The translations under genes and the position numbers were made by a program. 64,000 nt of DNA from Agrobacterium sp. RAC06 (lineage in GTDB: Bacteria > Pseudomonadota > Alphaproteobacteria > Rhizobiales > Rhizobiaceae), in assembly GCF_001713475.1 (NCBI RefSeq), contig NZ_CP016499.1, forward strand, positions 4,279,501 to 4,343,500. The letters are read 5' to 3'. Below are positions 26,550 through 35,805 of this stretch, in pieces. Position 1 is the stretch's first letter; each line of letters opens with the position of its first letter. The notes below the pieces were generated by a model. It saw only the letters and a list, made by a program, of their open reading frames with translations. It was not told the origin of the DNA and made no database searches.

Positions 26550-27665
26550 ATGAAGAAGTCTCTTCTTTCGGCAGTTGCGCTGACGGCCATGGTTGCCTTC
26601 AGCGGCAACGCCTATGCCGAAATCCTGGTCGGCGTTGCCGGCCCGCTGACCGGCCCGAACGCTGCCTTCGGTGCACAGCTGCAGAAGGGTGCCGAGCAGG
26701 CTGCTGCCGACATCAATGCCGCCGGTGGCATCAACGGCGAAATGATCAAGGTCGTTCTCGGCGACGACGTCTCGGACGCCAAGCAGGGCGTTTCGGTTGC
26801 CAACAAGTTCGTTGCTGACGGCGTGAAGTTCGTCGTCGGTCACTTCAACTCGGGCGTTTCGATCCCGGCTTCTGAAGTCTATGCCGAAAACGGCATCCTG
26901 CAGATCACGCCGGCTTCCACCAACCCGAACTTCACCGAGCGCGGCCTGTGGAACACCTTCCGTACCTGCGGCCGTGACGACCAGCAGGGCGCTGTTGCCG
27001 GCAAGTACATCGCCGACAACTTCAAGGACGGCAAGGTTGCCGTCGTTCACGACAAGACGCCTTACGGCCAGGGTCTCGCCGACGAAACCAAGAAGGCGAT
27101 GAACGAGCTCGGCGTTACCGAAGTGATCTACGAAGGCATCACTGCCGGCGAAAAGGATTACTCGGCGCTCATCGCCAAGATGAAGGAAGCCGGCGTCACC
27201 GTCGTCTACTTCGGCGGTCTGCACACGGAAGCTGGCCTGATCATGCGTCAGATGGACAGCCAGGGCCTGAACGCGACCCTGATGTCTGGCGACGGCATCA
27301 CCTCGAACGAACTTGCTTCGATCGCCGGTGACGCAGTCGACGGCACGCTCATGACCTTCCCGCCGGATCCGCGCATGAACCCGAATGCAGCTGACGCCGT
27401 GAAGAAGTTCCGCGACGCTGGCTTCGAGCCGGAAGCTTACACGCTGTACTCCTACGCTGCCCTGCAGGTTATCGCAGAAGCTGCCAAGGCTGCCGCTTCC
27501 AACGATCCGGAAACCGTTGCGACGGCCCTGAAGGAAAAGGGCCCGTACACGACCGTCATCGGCGAACTCGGCTTCGACGCCAAGGGTGACATCACCCGCC
27601 CTGACTACGTCATGTACACCTGGAAGAAGGGCGAGGACGGCAAGTACTCGTACTTCCAGAACTAA
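26550..27665 (+). CDS. livK: Branched-chain amino acid ABC substrate-binding protein LivK
   Basis: A 371-aa periplasmic binding protein. The signal peptide spans about residues 1-23 ([17 protein letters not shown], cleaved after AYA). The mature protein is a type I periplasmic fold (PBP1_ABC_LIV) with [15 protein letters not shown] at the start and [25 protein letters not shown] in the first lobe. Codon usage is strongly biased to preferred codons (GCC, GAA, AAG), which suggests high expression. An in-frame extension to 26343 is rejected because the signal peptide begins at 26550. Confidence 0.95.
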   Translation: MKKSLLSAVALTAMVAFSGNAYAEILVGVAGPLTGPNAAFGAQLQKGAEQAAADINAAGGINGEMIKVVLGDDVSDAKQGVSVANKFVADGVKFVVGHFNSGVSIPASEVYAENGILQITPASTNPNFTERGLWNTFRTCGRDDQQGAVAGKYIADNFKDGKVAVVHDKTPYGQGLADETKKAMNELGVTEVIYEGITAGEKDYSALIAKMKEAGVTVVYFGGLHTEAGLIMRQMDSQGLNATLMSGDGITSNELASIAGDAVDGTLMTFPPDPRMNPNAADAVKKFRDAGFEPEAYTLYSYAALQVIAEAAKAAASNDPETVATALKEKGPYTTVIGELGFDAKGDITRPDYVMYTWKKGEDGKYSYFQN

Positions 27666-27688
27666 TCGATCCTTCATCGGACCGACGG

Positions 27689-27713
27689 AAAGCCCGGCCT
27701 CGCGCCGGGCTTT
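27689..27713. terminator. Strong bidirectional terminator after livK
   Basis: Perfect 10-bp stem (27689-27698 with 27704-27713, 5-nt loop) with AAA on one side and TTT on the other. It lies between livK and the convergent ATPase gene. Confidence 0.85.
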
Positions 27714-27734
27714 CTGCGTTTGCAGTTCGTGATG

Positions 27735-28274
27735 TTAGTTGCCTGAGAGTTTGGCCAGAAGGAAGTCAGCGCGGTCTTCGACTGGGGCCTTCGGGAGAAG
27801 AACCAATGAATAGCCGAGCGCAGGATAGATCGTTGCCAATCGCTCGAACTCGGTGACAGCCGCTTCGAAATCATGCCGTCGTTCGGCGTCCTCGCGGTAT
27901 ATTTCGGGCCAAGGCGGTGTCAGGAATACGGTGGGATGGTATCTGTCCCGGCGGAGTAGGCTGTCCGTTACGCTGATGTCTCTGGTCGCATCTGCGAGGG
28001 CGGCATAGGCGTCTACCAGGCTTCTGTCGAAGAAGATCCAGCGGGATTTCAATGTGTGGGCCTCTTCGCGGTCACGGCGGCCCAGATCGATTGCTCTGCG
28101 CGCGAAATCCTCAAGGCTGACCCAAGGCAGGGACTTGCCATCGCCTGCCAGTTCCTCGGCGACTATGCGGCGGCCCGGCTCGGGCACGACTGCAAAGCCA
28201 CGCCTGGAGAGTTCGGCAATCAGCGTCGACTTGCCGCCACCCGAACAGCCTGAGATCACGACGGCGTTTTCCAT
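27735..28274 (-). CDS. Small P-loop ATPase/kinase (AAA_28 type)
   Basis: A 179-aa P-loop protein. Walker A is GCSGGGKST at residues 9-17, followed by the helix LIAELSRRGFAVVPEPGRRIVAEEL, which is typical of the AAA_28/NadR-like group of small ATPases and kinases. RWIFFDRSLVDAY may be the Walker B-like segment. No partner can be identified. It lies 43 bp downstream of the response-regulator gene and may be the last gene of the phytochrome/sensor-kinase block. Substrate unknown. Confidence 0.75.
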   Translation of the reverse strand: MENAVVISGCSGGGKSTLIAELSRRGFAVVPEPGRRIVAEELAGDGKSLPWVSLEDFARRAIDLGRRDREEAHTLKSRWIFFDRSLVDAYAALADATRDISVTDSLLRRDRYHPTVFLTPPWPEIYREDAERRHDFEAAVTEFERLATIYPALGYSLVLLPKAPVEDRADFLLAKLSGN

Positions 28275-28317
28275 CCGGTTCCTCTCAAGGGAAAAGAGGG
28301 GGGACGCGATTGCCTGG

Positions 28318-29241
28318 TCATCCCTCGCGTAAAGCGTTGGCCGCCTTCACGGCGGCAGATGCACGGTTCTCCACCCCGAGCTTCGAATAGATCTGCTCAA
28401 GGTGCTTGTTCACCGTGCGCGAGGAGAGGCCGAGGATTTCGCCGATGTCGCGGTTGGCCTTGCCCTTGGCGATCCAGAGCAGAACCTCGCTTTCGCGGTG
28501 GGTCAGGCCGAAGCTTTCGCGCAGCATTTCGTCTTCGCTCTGGCGGTTCGCTGAGGTCAGGCGGAAGAGATATTCGTCGGCACCGATCGTGCCGAGCAAT
28601 GACAGCGTGAGCGGCAGGCCGGTCGCGCCGGGAAAGGCAAAACTCGTTTCGGCCCTCTGTGGCGTTCCGGTGCGCCGATGGCTCAGCCATTCGGCAGCGG
28701 CCTTCGCCACATCGCCGATGCCCTCGGCATGACCGATCGCCGTCTCGATCAGACGGTTGGCCTGCGGCGTGGTCCAGTGGACCTGACCGTCACCCCTGAT
28801 GGCGAGCAGATGGCGCCCGGCAGCGTCGAGCGCGACGCGGGCGCTCTGGGCCGAGCGGGCGTTCGAGAGGTGTACCCGGATGCGGGCTCGCAGCTCGTCG
28901 ATGTTGATCGGCTTGGTGAGGTAGTCCACGCCACCCGATTCGAGTGCTTTCACCACATGTTCGGTCTCTGTGAGCCCGGTCATGAAGATGACCGGGACCT
29001 GGGCGACCACCGGATCGGCCTTCAAGGTGCGGCAGGTCTCGAAGCCGTCCATTCCGGGCATGACAGCGTCGAGCAGAATGAGGTCGGGGCTGATGCGGGC
29101 AACGATCGAGAGCGCGCCATGGCCCGAAGTGGCGATCAGGACGGAATAGCCCGATGCTTCCAGCGCTTCGGTGAGGAAGCCGAGCGCATCGGGACTGTCG
29201 TCCACCAGAAGCACGATATCGCGGCGGTTTGCCTCAGCCAT
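28318..29241 (-). CDS. LuxR-type response regulator, partner of the NCS1-kinase
   Basis: A 307-aa response regulator. It has an N-terminal receiver with acidic pair D14/D15, phospho-acceptor D58 (LILLDAVMPGMDG), T88 and K110, a middle region (about residues 135-235) that may be a degenerate PAS-like sensor, and a C-terminal LuxR/GerE helix-turn-helix (LTHRESEVLLWIAKGKANRD, then SSRTVNKHLEQIYSKLGV). It overlaps the end of the hybrid kinase gene by 8 bp, so the two form a coupled two-component pair. The arrangement recalls CrbS/CrbR, in which a transporter-fused kinase works with a LuxR-type regulator. Likely target genes are in the neighbouring urea system, but this is inference. Confidence 0.9.
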   Translation of the reverse strand: MAEANRRDIVLLVDDSPDALGFLTEALEASGYSVLIATSGHGALSIVARISPDLILLDAVMPGMDGFETCRTLKADPVVAQVPVIFMTGLTETEHVVKALESGGVDYLTKPINIDELRARIRVHLSNARSAQSARVALDAAGRHLLAIRGDGQVHWTTPQANRLIETAIGHAEGIGDVAKAAAEWLSHRRTGTPQRAETSFAFPGATGLPLTLSLLGTIGADEYLFRLTSANRQSEDEMLRESFGLTHRESEVLLWIAKGKANRDIGEILGLSSRTVNKHLEQIYSKLGVENRASAAVKAANALREG

Positions 29242-32200
29242 GGATCGGCTCCCTGCCGGTTTCGAATGAGGTCAGGAAACTGCGCAGCCCGGCGAGGTCG
29301 AAGGCCTGCAGATAGGCGCGGGCCGCGTCGACGAAGGCCGTGGTGTTCCCCAGCCCGCCGAGTTCGGCAAGCTTTGCCTCGATGCCGCGGACATAGCCGA
29401 TATCGCAGAGGCTGATCAACTCCTCGATATGCATCGCACCCGGCGAGACCGGGCGCTCCGCCGGCACTCCCGGCTGAAGCAGACGCGGGTCGTCTGCATA
29501 GATCCAGTCGAGGCCGAGAAAGCGAGCGAGCTTGTCACGCAGACGGGTGATGTCGACGGGCTTCGTGATCGCGTCGTCATGGCCATCACCGCCGGGGGCC
29601 GGCGCATCGCCGACATTGGCCGAGAGCATCAGGATCGGTGCCTTCTGGCCTACGTCACGCAGCTTTTCAACGAGTTGCCAGCCATTCATGCCCGGCATCG
29701 AGATGTCGACAAGGAAAAGGTCGGCCTTCACGCCTTCGATGAGGGTCAGGCATTCGGGCCCGCCACCTGCCGTCAGGACGACGAAGTCGAGCGGGGCGAG
29801 CACCTCACGCATCAGTTCGCGGTGGTCCTCGTTGTCGTCGACGACGACGATCGTGCGGCGCGGGCCGGTATAGGAGACGATCTTGCGCTCCGGCGCAGGT
29901 GCCGTATTCGGACGGTCGATGGCCGACAGCATCAGGCGCACCTTGAAGGTCGAGCCCTTGTCGCGCTCGCTGGTGACCGAGATCTCGCCGCCAAGCGTGT
30001 TGGTCAGGAGCTTGGTGATGGTAAGGCCAAGGCCCAGGCCCGGTTGCGGACGGATGTTGTCGGCCTCGCCGCGCTGGAAGGGTTCGTAGATGCGGTTGAG
30101 GTCCTTTTCCGAGATGCCACGACCGGTGTCACTGACGGTAAACGTCGCCACCTGGCTGCGATAATCGACGCTAAAGCGGATCGTGCCTTCCTCGGTGAAC
30201 TTGATGGCGTTCGACAGCAGATTGACGAGGATCTGGCGCAGGCGCCGCTCGTCGGTGCGCACATAGAGCGGCAGGGCGCGCGAGCGCTGATGCTCGAAGA
30301 GAATGCCTTTGGCGGCAGCCTGCGGCGCAAACATGTCGATGAGCTGGTCGAGGAAATCCTGAATATTGACCTCGTTGGAGAAGACCTGCAGGCGGCCAGC
30401 CTCGATCTTCGAGATATCGAGGAGGCCGTCGATCAGGCCGGACAGATGGTCGGCGGAGCGACGGATGACCTTGATCGCCGACTGGCGCGGCACGGGGATC
30501 GTCTCGTCGCGCTCGAGGATCTGGGCATAGCCTAGCACCGCATTGAGGGGCGTCCGAAGCTCGTGGGAAAGGCCGACGACATAACGGCTCTTCGCGCGGT
30601 TCGCCGCTTCCGCGGTCTCTTTGGCATTCTGCAGCGCGGCGTCCGTCTTCCGATGCGCGGCGATTTCCTTGAGCAGCAGCGTGTTTTGGCGGGAGGATTC
30701 CTCTTCCGCCACGACACGGCTGTCATGGGCAAGCACATAGAACCAGGAGACGATACCGGCGATGATGGCGAAGATGAAGAAGACGACGGTGACCGCGCGG
30801 TTGACCACGTCGGTCATGGCGGGGGTCGCGGCATTCACCTGATGGGCGATGACCGCAAGGATGATGCCGATGACGGAAATCGAGATCATGGCGGTCAGCG
30901 CGTAGCGGCCAAGACGGGTCGAGAAGGTCTCGATTACCGCGTCTGGCAAAAGAGCGCGGGCAACTGTCGCGGCCTGTGCATTGATCTTCGCATGCGGCTT
31001 GCACATGTCGTGACAGCGGCTGTCGAGCGTGCAGCAGAGCGAGCAGATCGGGGCTGCATAGGCGGGGCACCAGGCCATGTCCTCCGGCTCGAACGGATGC
31101 TCACAGATCGAACAGGTGATGCCGGTCTGGTTCTTCCAGCTGTAGCGCGGCTTGCGGGCCAGGTAGAACTTGCCGTCGGTTGCCCAGGCGATCAGCGGGG
31201 AGATCACAAAGGCGACCAGCGTCACATAGGTCGACAGCGACGCCATAGTCGAGCCGAAGGCACCGAAATGGGCGGCGAGTGCAAGGCCAGCAGAGAGCGC
31301 CATGGTGCCGCAGCCAACGGGATTGATGTCGTAGAGGTGGGCGCGCTTGAACTCGATGCCCGGCGGCGACAAGCCCAGCTTCTTGTTGACAAAGAGGTCG
31401 GCCGAGATGGCGCAGAGCCAGCTCATGGCAATGATCGAGAAGATGCCGAGCGTTTCTTCGAGCAGGCCGTAGATGCCGAGCTCCATCAACAGAAGCGCGA
31501 TCGCGACGTTGAAGACCAGCCAGACAACGCGGCCCGGATGGCTGTGGGTCAGACGCGAGAAGAAGTTCGACCAGGCGAGCGAGCCTGCATAGGCGTTCAT
31601 CACGTTGATCTTGAGCTGGGAGATAACGACGAAACCCGCCATCAGCAGCATGGCTGCCGTCTCGTTCGGGATCATGTAGCCGAAGGCCGCGACATACATA
31701 TGGGCGGGATCGGCGGCCTCGCTGATCGGCACGCCGGTCGAGAGCGTCAGGACGGCGAGGAAGGAGCCTGCCAGCAGCTTGGGCACACCGAGCACGACCC
31801 AGCCGGAGCCGGCGAGGAAGATGCCGATGCGATGGTGCAGCTTGCGGGCGCCCTCGGGCGGCAGGAAGCGGAGGAAGTCCACCTGTTCGCCGATCTGCGG
31901 CATCAGTGCCAGAATGACGGCGGAGGCGGCGCCGAACTCCAGGAGATTGAAAGGGGCTGCCTCGCCAAGATGGGCGTTCGAGTGATCAACGCCGGCAAAG
32001 GCGATCCAGAGGTCGATCTTTTCCCAGTCGAGAAAGGCGATGAAGACGAAGGGCAGGATGTTCAGCACAATCCAGAAGGGTTGGGTGATCAGCTGGAACT
32101 TCGAGATCATCCGGATGCCGTAGGTCACCAGCGGCAGTACGGCCACGGCGGAGATGATGTAGCCGAGCCAGAGCGGAATGCCGAAGGCGAGTTCTAGCGC

Positions 32201-32617
32201 CTTGGTCATGATCGAAGCCTCGATGGCAAAGAGCATGAAGGTGAAGGCTGCATAGATCAGCGAGGTGATGGTCGATCCGATATAGCCGAAGCCGGCACCG
32301 CGGGTCAGAAGATCGATGTCGACCCCGTGGCGGATTGCGTAGCGACTGATCGGTATGCCGACGAGCAGCATCAGGATCGCGGCGACGATGATGGCGAAGA
32401 AGGCGTTGGTGGTTCCATAGGCGATCGTGATCGTGCCGCCGATCGCCTCCAGTGCGAGAAAACTGATCGCGCCGATTGCCGTTTGTGAAATACGGCTGGA
32501 GGAGAATTTGCGGGCGCTCTTTGCCGTAAAGCGCAGCGCATAGTCCTCCAGCGTCTGGTTCGCAACCCAGCGATTGTATTCGCGGCGAACGGGGATGATG
32601 CGTTGGCGTGCGGCCAT
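29234..32617 (-). CDS. NCS1 permease-like hybrid sensor histidine kinase
   Basis: A 1127-aa fusion. Residues about 1-490 are a membrane domain of about 12 helices that resembles NCS1 nucleobase/allantoin permeases (opening with a RRxxNRWxANQTLEDYALRF-like start, 20-residue N-terminal phrase followed by the first helices). Residues 502-542 form a cysteine-rich module (C502, C505, C517, C525, C528, C529, C535, C539). Two more helices lie at about 560-620, then a coiled coil. The HisKA domain has SHELRTPLN with H685, the HATPase domain has NLLSNAIKF and GLGLGLTITK, and the C-terminal receiver has D971. The likely role is sensing of a transported or bound nitrogen compound (purine, pyrimidine, allantoin or a relative). 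The fold assignment is from hydrophobicity and resemblance and should be treated as provisional; the kinase part is certain. Confidence 0.88.
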   Translation of the reverse strand: MAARQRIIPVRREYNRWVANQTLEDYALRFTAKSARKFSSSRISQTAIGAISFLALEAIGGTITIAYGTTNAFFAIIVAAILMLLVGIPISRYAIRHGVDIDLLTRGAGFGYIGSTITSLIYAAFTFMLFAIEASIMTKALELAFGIPLWLGYIISAVAVLPLVTYGIRMISKFQLITQPFWIVLNILPFVFIAFLDWEKIDLWIAFAGVDHSNAHLGEAAPFNLLEFGAASAVILALMPQIGEQVDFLRFLPPEGARKLHHRIGIFLAGSGWVVLGVPKLLAGSFLAVLTLSTGVPISEAADPAHMYVAAFGYMIPNETAAMLLMAGFVVISQLKINVMNAYAGSLAWSNFFSRLTHSHPGRVVWLVFNVAIALLLMELGIYGLLEETLGIFSIIAMSWLCAISADLFVNKKLGLSPPGIEFKRAHLYDINPVGCGTMALSAGLALAAHFGAFGSTMASLSTYVTLVAFVISPLIAWATDGKFYLARKPRYSWKNQTGITCSICEHPFEPEDMAWCPAYAAPICSLCCTLDSRCHDMCKPHAKINAQAATVARALLPDAVIETFSTRLGRYALTAMISISVIGIILAVIAHQVNAATPAMTDVVNRAVTVVFFIFAIIAGIVSWFYVLAHDSRVVAEEESSRQNTLLLKEIAAHRKTDAALQNAKETAEAANRAKSRYVVGLSHELRTPLNAVLGYAQILERDETIPVPRQSAIKVIRRSADHLSGLIDGLLDISKIEAGRLQVFSNEVNIQDFLDQLIDMFAPQAAAKGILFEHQRSRALPLYVRTDERRLRQILVNLLSNAIKFTEEGTIRFSVDYRSQVATFTVSDTGRGISEKDLNRIYEPFQRGEADNIRPQPGLGLGLTITKLLTNTLGGEISVTSERDKGSTFKVRLMLSAIDRPNTAPAPERKIVSYTGPRRTIVVVDDNEDHRELMREVLAPLDFVVLTAGGGPECLTLIEGVKADLFLVDISMPGMNGWQLVEKLRDVGQKAPILMLSANVGDAPAPGGDGHDDAITKPVDITRLRDKLARFLGLDWIYADDPRLLQPGVPAERPVSPGAMHIEELISLCDIGYVRGIEAKLAELGGLGNTTAFVDAARAYLQAFDLAGLRSFLTSFETGREPIHG

Positions 32618-32694
32618 GCCTAAATTCTAGCGCCTTGTTCTGAGTGGCTTTCCTTTAGGCATTTTCACGCGATTGTCCAGAATAGCAAGGCCCG

Positions 32695-33153
32695 TTAGGG
32701 CTTGATCAGGCCGCCCTGATAGTCGAGTTGATAGACCACGCGCTCACCCATCCGGATACGTTCGACACCGAGGAAGCTGCGGTAGTCTCCGACCGACTGG
32801 TCGAGATATTCTCCGAGCGGGTGCAGATAGGTGAAGCCGCCGAGAAAGCGCTTTTCCTGATAAAGGGCTGTCAGAGCCAACTTGATGACGGTGCCCGCCC
32901 GCCCGCCGTCGAAACGCTCGGCATCGAGGATGCGACCGTAATAGTTCATTGCCCAGACCGGAATCTCGCCCTGCCAGACCACTTCCTGGCCGAGAAAATC
33001 CGTTCCGCCAAAATGGCTGTCGAGATAACGAAAGCGTCCGCGCTCATAGGAAATATCCTTTGCGCCAGTCCGGCTTGCCGAGGGGGCAGGGACCTTGCCG
33101 CTGACATAGGTCACGGCCTTGGCTTCAATGATGAAACTTTCCAGAGCCTCCAC
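32695..33153 (-). CDS. DUF5680 domain protein
   Basis: A 152-aa soluble protein. It is mostly one compact alpha/beta domain with aromatic-rich phrases (FRYLDSHFGGTDFLGQEVVW, WAMNYYGRIL, FTYLHPLGEYLDQSVGDYRSFLGVERI) that match the DUF5680 family, which is sometimes fused to helix-turn-helix domains. Start: GTG at 33153 with an excellent aaaggagg ribosome binding site; the frame is open to 33222. It sits between bphP and the NCS1-kinase gene on the same strand. No function is known. Confidence 0.78.
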   Translation of the reverse strand: MEALESFIIEAKAVTYVSGKVPAPSASRTGAKDISYERGRFRYLDSHFGGTDFLGQEVVWQGEIPVWAMNYYGRILDAERFDGGRAGTVIKLALTALYQEKRFLGGFTYLHPLGEYLDQSVGDYRSFLGVERIRMGERVVYQLDYQGGLIKP

Positions 33154-33249
33154 GGTCGCCTCCTTTATGTCGGAACATAATGAGAACGTATTGGCTTCGG
33201 GCCGGCCCGGCAACCCTAGCAACGCATGGGTTGCGACAGTTTCAGCGGA

Positions 33250-35805
33250 TCACTCTGCCGGAACCTGGGCGGCCAGCCTGTCGGAGAGTGCTTTCACGAG
33301 GGCGTCGGCATCATAGGGCTTACGCACGACTGGTACGGACAGTAATTCCTCTGGAACCGAGGAGCGATCGTCGTAACCCGTGGCGAAGACAAAGGGGATG
33401 CCCCGACGTATCAGCTCCTGGGCGACGGGCACCGATGTGTCGCTGCCGAGATTGATGTCGAGGATTGCGATCGCCGGGGCGAAACTTTTGAGGCGGTTCA
33501 AGGCATCGCTGCTTGAGCTCGCGGTCACGACATTATCGATGCCGGCATCGGCGAGCATCATTTCCGCATCCATGGCGATCAGAACCTGATCCTCAACCAG
33601 CAGAACCGGTATTCCGGCGATGCTGGTCGGATGATTGACCACTTCGGCCTCGACATGCGGATTGGGTTCTTCGCTCACGGTTTCAACCTCCCAGCTCATA
33701 AATCGGCCTGGCAGCCGGAACTCTGCATCCAGTCCCTCGGGGCGATAATCGACCCGGCTTGTTCCGCCGAGGTCGTAGGGAATGCTACGCTCGATGAGGG
33801 CTGAGCCAAAGCCTTTGCGACCGATGGGGCCAATGGTCGGTCCGCCGCTTTCGCGCCAGTGCAGTCGGCAGTCGCCGTCCGCGGTTCCCTCCCAGGAAAT
33901 GGCGAGCGAGCCACCGTCGCGCGAAAGGGCGCCGTATTTTGCAGCATTCGTGCACATCTCGTGGATCACCAGTGCTGCCACGGCATGGGCCCGGGCGTCG
34001 AGCGTGACGGAGGGGCCGTTCACCTCGATCACGCTGCGACCAGCGCGATAGGGCAGAAGCTCTGCCTGCAGCAGGTCTTTGAGCGTGCCGCCACCACCAC
34101 CCCGCGTCAGCTGGTCATGGGCGTGGGACAGCGCATGGATCCGACCGCGCAGCGAGCCGATATAGTCCTGGATCGGCAGTTCATCCCGCGAGGGCGCTGC
34201 CACCAGCGACTTGATTACGGCCAGGATGTTCTTGACCCGGTGGTTCAGCTCCTCGTTCAGCATGCGCTGGCGCACGTCGGACTTGCTGCGTTCCTCTTGC
34301 ATCAGCTCGTTGTGACGCAGGACGATCTCGACGGTCGCCGAACGGATCGCTTCCGCAATCTCGAAATCGCTGTCGCGCCAGGGCGCCGCCTGACGCTGAA
34401 CCGTTTCCTTCCACAGGGCAAAGCTCTTGCGTGGGGTCAGGCGATCGCCGAGCGGGCCAGCCTCATAGGACTTGTCCGGATTGCCCGCCCAGTTCAGCGT
34501 CTGCAGGCGTTCCTTGCGGAAGAAGAAGATGTAGTCGCGCGGCAAATGCGAGAGGGGAACGGCCATGACGCCGGAAACGTCTTCGAAGAAGGCTTCGGCC
34601 GGCGGATAGTCCTCAGAAAGCGCCTTTGTCGACCAGATCCGGCCATCTGCCACCTCGGCGATGAAGCGGGTGAAGTCTTCCTCAGCGCCCGGCGGCAGCG
34701 TGCTACCGATGGCCGTCCAGCGGCCATTCATCAGAAGTCCGACGCCGTCACAGGCGAACAGCGTCTGGAACTCGGGCAGGGCGGCGGTCAGGATGTCATC
34801 GAGATCGGAACGATGCGAGGCGGCCTGGAGAAACCGATCAAGCGAGCGCCGCGCCTCGTTGGATATATCCAGCTTGCGCTTCTGCTTCAGCGCCAGGAGA
34901 TGCAGCGAGAAGAATTCGCCGAACATTTCTGCCGCGATGCGCTCGGACATGGTCAGGGTCTTGGGCGCATAGTGATGGCAGGCGATCAGGCCCCAGAGCT
35001 TGCCGTCGACGATGATCGAGATCGACATGGAGGCCGAAACGCCCATGTTGCGCAGATATTCACAATGGATCGGCGAGACGCTGCGCAGGTGGGCGAAGGA
35101 AAGATCGAGCGGCGCGGCCCGTTCTGCGGCCTGCGGCAGCAGATCGACGCGCAGACCTCGCGCATCCGAAATGACGCGGATCGGGTTCTGCATATAGAGG
35201 ATGCGCGCCTGACGCGGGATATCGGTCGCCGGAAAATACTGGCCGAGAAAACTCTCCAGATCGTGGCGCTTGGCCTCGCTCGCGACCTTGCCCGATCCAT
35301 CTTCCTCAAAGCGGTAGATCATGACGCGGTCGTAGCCGAGCACTGTGCGAACCAGCTTGGCAGACGCGGAAATCAGCAGATCGATATCGTTGATATCCTT
35401 CACCCGACCGATCATTTCACGGGCGAGCTGCAGCGGCTGGGTGCGTCGGAATGAGGGCTCGAATTCGAGGATCGCGCCCTGCTCCTGGCGATGGACGGCG
35501 ACATCGAAGTGCTGTCCCGTCGGAAGCTGGAGATGGGCGATCACGGCCGGGCGGCTCGCTTCGGGGGCGGCGGCGACGGCGTTGCGGATGTCATGAATCA
35601 CGTCCTCGCCGAGCAGATCGGCGATCCAGAGCCCGTCCATCGGGCCCTTGGCGCCCAGCATCTCCGGGGCATTCGCCGAATAAAGTCGGATGGAACTTAT
35701 GCCTGGATCGCAGGCCAGAAGACATCCATGCGGCTGGATCGAGCCGGGGATGTGGATGGGTTCGCGATCACAATTGGTGAGATCCACGGATGGAACGTTC
35801 TGCAT
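33250..35805 (-). CDS. bphP: Bacteriophytochrome with HWE kinase and receiver
   Basis: A red/far-red light sensor of 851 aa. It has an N-terminal PAS domain with C12 as biliverdin-attachment candidate (TNCDREPIHIPG), a GAF domain with the PATDIP motif (D195) and SPIHCEYLRNMG, a PHY domain (tongue region with W-x-G and PRKSFALW), an HWE-family histidine kinase (H522 in LNHRVKNILA) and a C-terminal receiver (D783). HWE kinase plus receiver in one chain is the arrangement of Agrobacterium Agp2/AtBphP2. The 38-bp overlap with the upstream heme oxygenase gene indicates that chromophore and apoprotein synthesis are coupled. Confidence 0.95.
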   Translation of the reverse strand: MQNVPSVDLTNCDREPIHIPGSIQPHGCLLACDPGISSIRLYSANAPEMLGAKGPMDGLWIADLLGEDVIHDIRNAVAAAPEASRPAVIAHLQLPTGQHFDVAVHRQEQGAILEFEPSFRRTQPLQLAREMIGRVKDINDIDLLISASAKLVRTVLGYDRVMIYRFEEDGSGKVASEAKRHDLESFLGQYFPATDIPRQARILYMQNPIRVISDARGLRVDLLPQAAERAAPLDLSFAHLRSVSPIHCEYLRNMGVSASMSISIIVDGKLWGLIACHHYAPKTLTMSERIAAEMFGEFFSLHLLALKQKRKLDISNEARRSLDRFLQAASHRSDLDDILTAALPEFQTLFACDGVGLLMNGRWTAIGSTLPPGAEEDFTRFIAEVADGRIWSTKALSEDYPPAEAFFEDVSGVMAVPLSHLPRDYIFFFRKERLQTLNWAGNPDKSYEAGPLGDRLTPRKSFALWKETVQRQAAPWRDSDFEIAEAIRSATVEIVLRHNELMQEERSKSDVRQRMLNEELNHRVKNILAVIKSLVAAPSRDELPIQDYIGSLRGRIHALSHAHDQLTRGGGGGTLKDLLQAELLPYRAGRSVIEVNGPSVTLDARAHAVAALVIHEMCTNAAKYGALSRDGGSLAISWEGTADGDCRLHWRESGGPTIGPIGRKGFGSALIERSIPYDLGGTSRVDYRPEGLDAEFRLPGRFMSWEVETVSEEPNPHVEAEVVNHPTSIAGIPVLLVEDQVLIAMDAEMMLADAGIDNVVTASSSSDALNRLKSFAPAIAILDINLGSDTSVPVAQELIRRGIPFVFATGYDDRSSVPEELLSVPVVRKPYDADALVKALSDRLAAQVPAE

